Source: Rodentolepis nana
Lineage: Eukaryota; Platyhelminthes; Cestoda; Cyclophyllidea; Hymenolepididae
DNA: 13,941 bases
NCBI GenBank assembly: GCA_900617975.1
Contig: UZAE01013380.1
Coordinates: 9,176-23,116, forward strand
Direction: 5' to 3'
Positions 8,219 through 13,941 of this stretch are shown in pieces (position 1 is the first letter of the stretch; every line of letters starts with the position of its first letter). The notes under the pieces are model-generated. The model was not told the origin of the DNA. It saw only the letters and a list, made by a program, of their open reading frames with translations, and ran no database searches. The position numbers were made by a program, and so were the translations under genes.

Positions 8219-11200
8219 ATGCTGCATAATGGAAGGACATCATCGGGCGATCGAGCTAGAATTAGGAGGGCTATACATAGTTCGCGTAGGCAGACTACGG
8301 AGGTTGGATATGTTCCCACCTTACCTTCTTCTCCACCTTTAAACCAATCAGCTTTGGGGATGGATCCACTTAGAAGTCAGAGTCAGCCGCCATCAGGTGA
8401 TGCTGCTTCAGGTCAGGTATGAGAATTACCAATTTCTTATTTAAAGTACCATTCAGAAGAATTAACCCTGTTGTAAAAATAGTCTGTGTACGTGTGATAG
8501 GATTTGATTAATTGGTTATGGGATTGTCACTTTCTACGGGATCTGTTTTTGCTGCTTTTATAAAGTGCTTTGGAGTTAATTTCATTAAACCTTATATAAT
8601 CACTAAAAAGAGCCTTCTGGTATGTGGCTTTTGGTGACAGAATTCAAATATTTATGTTTATGTAATAGTAATAAAACCGGTGATGCAATTGCTTTATTAT
8701 TCTTTTCTGCGAACGCTTGCATTTCGGTATTCTTAGCTCAAATTCTTTTGGGTGGGATCGAAGAATTTGCCTGACTTCGTGCAAACTTTTTTCCCAGAAT
8801 CAAATTGATGCCCGTTGGTTCGCAATAGTATTAGTGTTGTCTTAAAAGCAGCCAAAGGCTCTTTGGTTTAGCTCGCCCTCGAAATTTCCTACAGAAATCT
8901 ATTGAATTGGTTCTCTTTTGACCATCTTCACGGAGACGTGCTTTATGCAGCTTAAAAAAATGTCATTATGCATTTGTTCCTATGCTAGAGTTTTTACATT
9001 GAAATTTTCAAAATTTTGGAATTTGTTTAGCTTAAATTAGATGGATATACCTTAAAGTTAGTTTCGTTTCCTTGCAATGGCTAAGTGTGTTTATCAACTA
9101 TGAAGACTAATATGGTACGCAGAATGGTGTAGTGCAATTAGATGTAAATGCATGTGGCAATAAGCGGGTATTCTAGGGCTATTATGTATTTTTAGTTTTT
9201 ATTTAATTACTACGTTATTGATGAAACAATGGCTTGGTTTTCTTATTTCTTCTTTGTTTTACTAGAGAAGGGCGGACAGATTCTTGACTTCTTTCATTTT
9301 GATAAGGCATGTTGCAAAACAATTGGTTTTGAGGTTTATAACATCGATTTGAGTTATCTTTCGGGCATTGGTATGGCAAAAATATTACTCTACCCATAAA
9401 TTTGTTTACATTATACTATGTGGCCAATAAGGTATTCTTAAAATAGTTTGAAAATATTACAGAGGAGGTTTTCGTTCTTTTTTCTTAGTTTTCTTCTAAC
9501 TCCGGTTTATCTTCTTCTTATTTCCTTTGTGTTGGTCTAGTGGATTTATGACACTTCTCATTGAACTCTACCACCGAAAGACGGATTCGCTTTTTTCGAA
9601 TCGACCGATTGAACGCATTAAGGTCTAGCAAAATGCCAATTACATGATAAGCCTTTTCACTGCGTTTAATTTCACAATTTCGTTATTTACATCTCATAGA
9701 GACGCAGTGAAATTTGGAATCAAGGAATTAGGAGGGCACCATTTCATTTGATCTCCTGAATTATTTCATTAACATATTTTTTTCCATTCTAAGTTCGATC
9801 AATAAATCCGTATGACGGGCTTTTGTGATTTCGTCGCCATTCTTTTCTTTCACCAAAAATTCTCCCAGACAAATTGTCTCTGAGTTTAGTGGTGATCGAT
9901 CGGCTAATTACTTCTCATCTCACCTCCTATTTGTAAAGAGCAAAGCACACTGCAATTCCGCAGGCATGATTTCTCCTCAGTTGCGATCAATACTCGGTAA
10001 TGAGAGGGTCGTTATTCTTTTAGATCTCAGTATCCAACTTTTTGTCTCCTTTTCTTCCCAAACGCCTCTTTGACATCCATCTGCGGTTGCCTTAACCGAT
10101 TTGGTTTGATGGAATTTCAATCACGTTTTGGGCCAGTATTGAACCTTCTTGCGTTGATTTCCCTGTAGATTTCATCTTCGTCTTGTTCCTTTTACAGCAA
10201 TGGACTTTTTCGGGGAACGGATATTATCATTCATTTCATTTCTGATGTATAAACTAAATTTTTTTAGTAGAACAGCGTTTTAAATAAGGTTTTGCCTATT
10301 AGTATTCAACTTACTATAGAAAACTATATATATATATAACAGTGAAAACTGGCTGAATTTGTGAATATTTCTGTTAAGTTTTTGCGTTTCATATCTAAAG
10401 GAATGCCTAGTGGTGGATTCTTATCTCAACCAAAAGTCACTAAAAATTTAATTTTTCCCCATTCCTATTCATTCTCACCAGGGCGAACTCTCACGGCAGA
10501 GAAATGGTGAAGGTCTTCTTCAACACACAGAGTCATCGAGCTTCATGAACACGAGAGGAGCAGTTCATGGTGTCCCGACAACTTCTTTTGGAGCCTCCCC
10601 TCGAAATCTCAGTGGGACTTCTTCATCCTCCTCTTCGGGAGCAGCTACTGGACACATTCGTATGAGGTATCGATCAGCGTCGTCTATACCGCCCTCATCT
10701 TCACCCGGGGGTCAACGTAGATCGATAGATCTTATATTGGAATCAACTGATCTCGGTGTTGGCGTTAGTGGAACGACAGAAAGCCTTATTGGGTAAGTCT
10801 CAGACATTATTTAAATAAATGTCTAGCAGCAAGACATCTGCTTTAGTTCTCAGCCTTTCTTTCTATCTTTTACCAGTCTACTACAAGTGGATAGAGAATA
10901 AAATGTGTTGAGCAGCTTATTGGAAGATGACCAGAAGTCATAAGGAAGAACGGAAGAGTATGTGTGTATCATGGGGAAGCGAGTAGCACATGGTACGTGG
11001 TGTACATAGTTGTTTATAACGTGGGGGGGGGGGGGGGGGGGGGGGAAGGGTGTAGATACAATTTTAGTGAAAGGACTACCGTCTTGGAACGAAATAATTA
11101 TGGTGTCTGGATGGAGCCTATGCAATATTGACGATTCAAATGCGCTTTGAAAAGAGCTCAGGCCAAATTGGTTGACTGAGCATTTTGTTTGAGCTTTGGC

Positions 11201-12368
11201 AATAGCGACATCGTGCGTCCACTTTTAAAATATTCCCCTCGAATCGATTTGCTTTAATGACTTGATATGACTGAGTTCGTTACTATGTTCGTGGTCTTAT
11301 GTTCCGCAGATCAGTCCATGAAATTTAATGGAAAAAGAATGTATGAGCATTTGGAAAACCATAAGTTATGCGGAGGTGTTTATTTGGTCCTTGAAGCAAT
11401 GGAGAAGTTAGTTGAAACGGAGTAAAATCGAAAGCACGAGTCTAGTTGGAAAATTCGCACTTGCCATTAACTTAATTAGTCAGGTTTAACTAGTTTTGTT
11501 GGCCATTTCCTCCAGTAAGTGGGTATCCATATGTATCGACCTTGTGAGCTCTGACCTCATGGATGCAAACGTTGGCCATTGTTCGACGCCTGCACAAGAA
11601 ATTGTTAACAATACTTGATCTGAGTAGAGTGGTGGTGTCTGATATAGAAAGCTAGTACCCTTATCCCATCAGACATATCCCCTCTAAAGTAAACTGTTGA
11701 TCTTCCTGAATTCCAACAGTATATTACCGTTTTTCTCAAATTTGAGGACCAGTTGCTAAGTTGGGTCACATGAATATTGGTCAGTGTCGGGGGATTGCGA
11801 AAGGAAAAGAGCTATGAGAAGTGAACACGTATTTGCACTTAGAGAGTGGATTTCGGATTATGGACCTGTTGACCGAGTTAAGCTTCTTTCTCTCTTTGGT
11901 GTGTAACCTATACAAATTCATCAGCTGACAGTAAGAATGTGAAGGCGAATGAGTCATCATGTGTGCACACCATATTCATGACCCCCTCTTATTAAAATCT
12001 TGCCTTCTACCACCACTCTTTTTAATCAAAATCACATCTCTGGATGGACATCAGAATCTCTACCTGAGCAGACCAACTCCATTGACAATTGCTTAAAATT
12101 ACTTTTGTGACCATTTAGCAGCGAAGATCTCTCAACAGTGGTAGGATCTTCGACCGAATTCTACACTATCGCTCCACGTGGAAATGTGGGTAGTGGACGA
12201 TTAAGTGCGCGCAGTCCTCGACAGCCTTCACACGAGAATTCACCGTCGCAACAATCTCCACCTGCACCAACACCAGCTCCCTCTGAATCTCCCATCGTCT
12301 TTCGTCTGCGAGAAGAGAGTGCCACTCTTCCGGCTCCATTTACAGCTCCTGCATCAACTACTGCTGTG
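8219..12368 (+). CDS. Ser/Pro-rich protein of unknown identity, N-terminal three coding exons (partial)
   Basis: Three exons join in frame: 8219-8416 (66 codons, donor GTATGA), 10482-10792 (acceptor CTCACCAG, 103 codons plus 2 nt, donor GTAAGT) and 12119-12368 (1 nt plus 83 codons, donor GTGTGT). Introns are about 2.1 and 1.3 kb. The ATG at 8219 has an in-frame TGA just upstream (8213-8215), supporting the start unless an acceptor lies between. The 253 residues are low-complexity: Arg-rich at 10-24, Ser-rich with a six-serine run in exon 2, and Pro/Ser/Gln-rich in exon 3. A more ordered patch (RSIDLILESTDLG, then SSTEFYTIAPRGN) spans the exon 2-3 join. No domain, signal peptide or membrane segment is visible and I do not recognise the family. 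No in-frame stop ends exon 3 before its donor, so the gene should continue to the right. The join rests on splice signals and phase only. Confidence 0.65.
8417..10481 (+). other. Intron 1 of the Ser/Pro-rich gene
   Basis: The 2,065-nt intron has a GTATGA donor and an acceptor with a good pyrimidine tract (TTTTTCCCC ... CTCACCAG). It is T-rich on the sense strand, as expected of an intron. Open frames inside it (about 9215-9397 minus and 9825-10073 plus) have no recognisable content. A (TA)7 run lies at 10325-10338. An extra skipped or alternative exon cannot be excluded. Confidence 0.6.
10793..12118 (+). other. Intron 2 of the Ser/Pro-rich gene
   Basis: The 1,326-nt intron starts with the consensus donor GTAAGT. 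It ends in the tandem acceptor TAGCAG; the 3' splice site is discussed in its own entry. It contains the long poly-G tract. No coding-like frame is seen apart from an artefact opposite the poly-G. Confidence 0.6.
11023..11045 (+). repeat. Poly-G tract of 23 bases
   Basis: An uninterrupted run of 23 G residues is followed by AAGGG, in the second intron of the Ser/Pro-rich gene. In AT-rich DNA this is conspicuous. Such runs are prone to slippage and to read errors, so its exact length in the genome is uncertain. It could form a G-quadruplex in the transcript, since G is on the sense strand. Confidence 0.9.
12116..12121 (+). other. NAGNAG tandem splice acceptor of exon 3
   Basis: The acceptor reads TAGCAG. 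Splicing after TAG starts the exon at 12119 and gives Gly-Ser-Glu-Asp at the join. Splicing after CAG starts it at 12122 and gives Gly-Glu-Asp. Both keep the frame, so the sequence allows two isoforms that differ by one serine. Confidence 0.5.
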
Positions 12369-12987
12369 GTGTGTTTCTTGCAGATAATTCCCCATCAATT
12401 TATGGGGAAATAACTTTTATGCCTTAATGGAATTTGGGATTGTGGTCTTTGCAATAACATTAATAAGGTGGAGTTAAGTCAATCCACCAAACTGGCATTC
12501 GTACTAAAATATGCGTTAGGTTGGCATATATTTTTCGTTGTGGATATTGTGTGGCTAAGGAGAAAGTGAGATTTGAGACTCTTCGTCCTTAAGTTGGTCA
12601 TAGCTATCTGAGATTGGTAATTGCGCTTCGGTGGTCGAAGAGGTGAAAATGTCCTATACATTTATCTCAGTCTGCAAATTATCTCATCTGTTTCAACTTT
12701 CTTACGCGACTTCCAATATAGGGGAGCAGTCTTGTGCTTTTGTATTCTCTCTCAAATTTAGGCAAATCAATGGCAGTGGAATCACACTCTCCTTTTCATT
12801 GGCCAAAGAGTTATTTTTTGTCAAATCGAGGTTTCAGACGGCGATTTTTTGTCCTCATTAACAATTGAGACTCGTTGTAATACAAAAAAAGTGTCGAATT
12901 TTTAATCGCTGAAATCGGCTTGCATTAAGTCCAATGACTTGCAAAATGAAGGGGAAGGAAAGAAATGCTGAAAGCATTACAACAAGG
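12369..12987. other. Probable intron 3 of the Ser/Pro-rich gene; one weak exon candidate
   Basis: No convincing coding continuation is seen. The best candidate is a 69-nt segment at 12762-12830 with a pyrimidine-rich acceptor (ending AAATTTAG) and a GT after GAG. It would join exon 3 in phase 0 and stays open (ANQWQWNHTLLF at its start). It is short and has no supporting similarity, so I leave it out of the gene model. Confidence 0.3.
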
Positions 12988-13052
12988 TGCCGATGCATAA
13001 AACATGACTCGAACTCCTGATTGTCTAAGGGATCCAGTGCTTATTGATCGGC
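12988..13052 (-). repeat. Degenerate tRNA-like sequence (tRNA-derived SINE head or tRNA relic)
   Basis: On the minus strand the ends pair as an acceptor stem: GCCGAT (complement of 13047-13052) with ATCGGC (complement of 12989-12994), followed by A-CC. Near the 3' side lies GAGTTCGAGTC, a good match to the T-loop / B-box promoter (GGTTCGANTCC). The AGCACTGGAT block matches the usual D-arm end and anticodon-stem start. At about 65 nt it is too short: most of the D arm, including the 5' half of the A box, is missing. The anticodon loop region is too long and the T stem is broken. It cannot be a working tRNA and the anticodon cannot be assigned. A tRNA-derived retroposon fragment is the likeliest origin. 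No tail or flanking duplication was found. Confidence 0.55.
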
Positions 13053-13070
13053 TTTAAAATACTGTGACCC

Positions 13071-13086
13071 TTCTTCTTCTTCTTCT
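13071..13086 (+). repeat. (TTC)5 microsatellite
   Basis: Five perfect TTC units plus one T lie between the tRNA-like relic and the retroposon copy. Nothing else notable surrounds it. Confidence 0.85.
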
Positions 13087-13574
13087 CACCTCCATTCCCT
13101 TGCTCATTAATTGGCTGAAAAAGCAAAATGTGATCGCATAATATTCAGCTGCTTACAATCTTAAGTTAATAGAGGAGTGGGTTTTTAAAAAATAATAACT
13201 TAGAAGAACTTCGTAAGTAGTGGGGTTATCTATCTTTCATTTATTTCCTTCTCCGAAGGCTGAAGAATGGAATGCCTATATTTTGTCCTCGAAAACGATT
13301 ACGCCTTCTTCGCTTCGTTTCCATTCAGATAATTGGGATATATATTTGCATTGAATTTCGTTTAATTGGAGCGTAGCTATAATACCGATTGTCCAAGATC
13401 ACGGTTTTCCTGTCAGTTTTTCTCTTGTATGTGCTTTCGTGAACCCGAATTTCATTACACATTTCCAAATTGCTTGGTAGGAGAAGTCGTACATCCGGAT
13501 TGGGTTGGATGATGATAGCACTCTTATTTCCTCAGAGTAACATAGGCCTAGCCAATATATCATGTGATTGGTGT
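13087..13574. other. Non-coding stretch before the retroposon
   Basis: It is AT-rich with stops in all frames. No exon with a good splice pair, RNA gene or repeat copy is recognisable. Confidence 0.4.
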
Positions 13575-13589
13575 AATATTTACCAATTT
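13575..13589 (+). repeat. 5' copy of the 15-bp target-site duplication
   Basis: AATATTTACCAATTT lies here and again, identical, at 13914-13928. Bases just outside differ on both sides, so the repeat is exactly 15 bp. This length is typical of LINE-mediated insertion. Confidence 0.85.
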
Positions 13590-13913
13590 GGGATGTGCGA
13601 TAGACTTACCTCCACGTGGTGCACCCTGGGCAACGTATAGTCATACGGCAAAAAAGTCTATTAACCGGCAGTTGACTTCTGACTTCAAAATACCATGGCA
13701 CGACTGCTTGTCATATTCGACCGTTTTCCACAGTACTCATCTTACCCTTTTCTCTGCCTCTGTGTCTGTCCGCCTCTTTTACATCTGTGAATCGCTCTTC
13801 TGTTCCCCACCCCTCGACTTTCTGCTACTTTGATGAACCTTCCCTCTGTGAAGCCCGAAGTCAATTAAGGGGCTAATGATAGCTATCAAAACACCTGCCA
13901 TTTGAAATAAATA
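13590..13913 (+). mobile_element. SINE-like non-autonomous retroposon, 324 bp, with target-site duplication
   Basis: The element starts GGGATGTGCGATAG and ends in an AAAT-type tail (13905-13913). It lies exactly between two identical 15-bp direct repeats, the hallmark of target-primed reverse transcription. Most of its length matches 781-1084, so it belongs to a multi-copy family. The middle is strongly pyrimidine-rich (about 13727-13835). No open frame is shared between copies. A TTCGACC block at 13705-13711 and TAGTCATACGG at 13637-13647 are loosely like B and A boxes of RNA polymerase III promoters, but their spacing of about 70 bases is wide and the match weak. It could instead be the 3' end of a 5'-truncated LINE. 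It lies in the presumed third intron of, or downstream of, the Ser/Pro-rich gene. Confidence 0.8.
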
Positions 13914-13928
13914 AATATTTACCAATTT
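13914..13928 (+). repeat. 3' copy of the 15-bp target-site duplication
   Basis: Identical to 13575-13589. It directly follows the AAAT tail, so the last tail bases and the first duplication bases merge in an A-rich run. Confidence 0.85.
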
Positions 13929-13941
13929 CGTAACCAAGCCA

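Noticed and set aside
9215..10073. Frames at 9215-9397 (minus) and 9825-10073 (plus)
   Set aside because: They lie in intron 1, have no recognisable motif and are within chance expectation for this length.
10850..11125. Minus-strand 91-codon frame with a run of prolines
   Set aside because: The prolines come from the complement of the poly-G tract, and the rest has no coding character. It lies inside an intron of the plus-strand gene.
12205..12387. His/Leu-rich plus-strand frame
   Set aside because: Shadow of exon 3 of the Ser/Pro-rich gene in another frame.
13564..13833. Plus-strand 89-codon frame
   Set aside because: It runs from flanking DNA through the target-site duplication into the retroposon, so it cannot be an ancestral coding unit, and the other copy does not keep it.
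781..13928. The two similar repeats as long terminal repeats of one large element
   Set aside because: The right copy has its own 15-bp duplication and tail, the left copy is much diverged, and host genes lie between them.
1..13941. CRISPR arrays, bacterial operons, riboswitches or rho-independent terminators
   Set aside because: No regular direct-repeat and spacer pattern or operon structure is present; spliced genes and retroposons show that the DNA is eukaryotic.

Overview
The window is eukaryotic and AT-rich, with spliced genes, long non-coding stretches and dispersed repeats. No bacterial, viral or CRISPR-like organisation is visible. Its one clearly recognisable gene has four very short introns (35, 40, 41 and 43 nt). 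Another gene has introns of 1.3-2.1 kb. Tiny introns beside kilobase introns, AT-rich DNA and decayed retroposons suggest a parasitic flatworm (cestode or trematode). That is an inference; no marker gene settles it.

Layout. Positions 1-178 hold an open frame running in from the left edge, possibly the end of a gene outside the window. Positions 531-1084 look like repeat debris: a weak gag-like frame, then an old copy of a roughly 300-bp retroposon. Positions 1085-3378 are mostly non-coding, with three coding-like but unassigned patches that may be relics of a repeat. Positions 3379-4794 (minus strand) hold a complete five-exon LSM14 gene (RAP55 / Trailer hitch / CAR-1 family). It encodes 418 residues with an LSm domain, FDF, FFD and TFG boxes and an RGG tail, a translational repressor of P-bodies and RNP granules. 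Positions 4795-8218 are very AT-rich intergenic DNA with an (AT)n tract and two minus-strand open frames that could be a relic.

Positions 8219-12368 (plus strand) hold the first three recognisable coding exons of a Ser/Pro-rich protein I cannot identify. The phases join cleanly (66 codons; 103 codons plus 2 nt; 1 nt plus 83 codons), and the gene appears to run on past the window. Positions 12369-13574 are intronic or intergenic, with a degenerate tRNA-like relic on the minus strand. Positions 13575-13928 hold the best mobile-element call: a second, intact-looking copy of the ~300-bp retroposon, with an AAAT-type tail and a perfect 15-bp target-site duplication.

The two genes are divergently oriented with about 3.4 kb between their start codons. 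Nothing suggests that they act together. The retroposon family, with both of its ends defined by the duplication, is the least routine item here. No new multi-gene system is visible.
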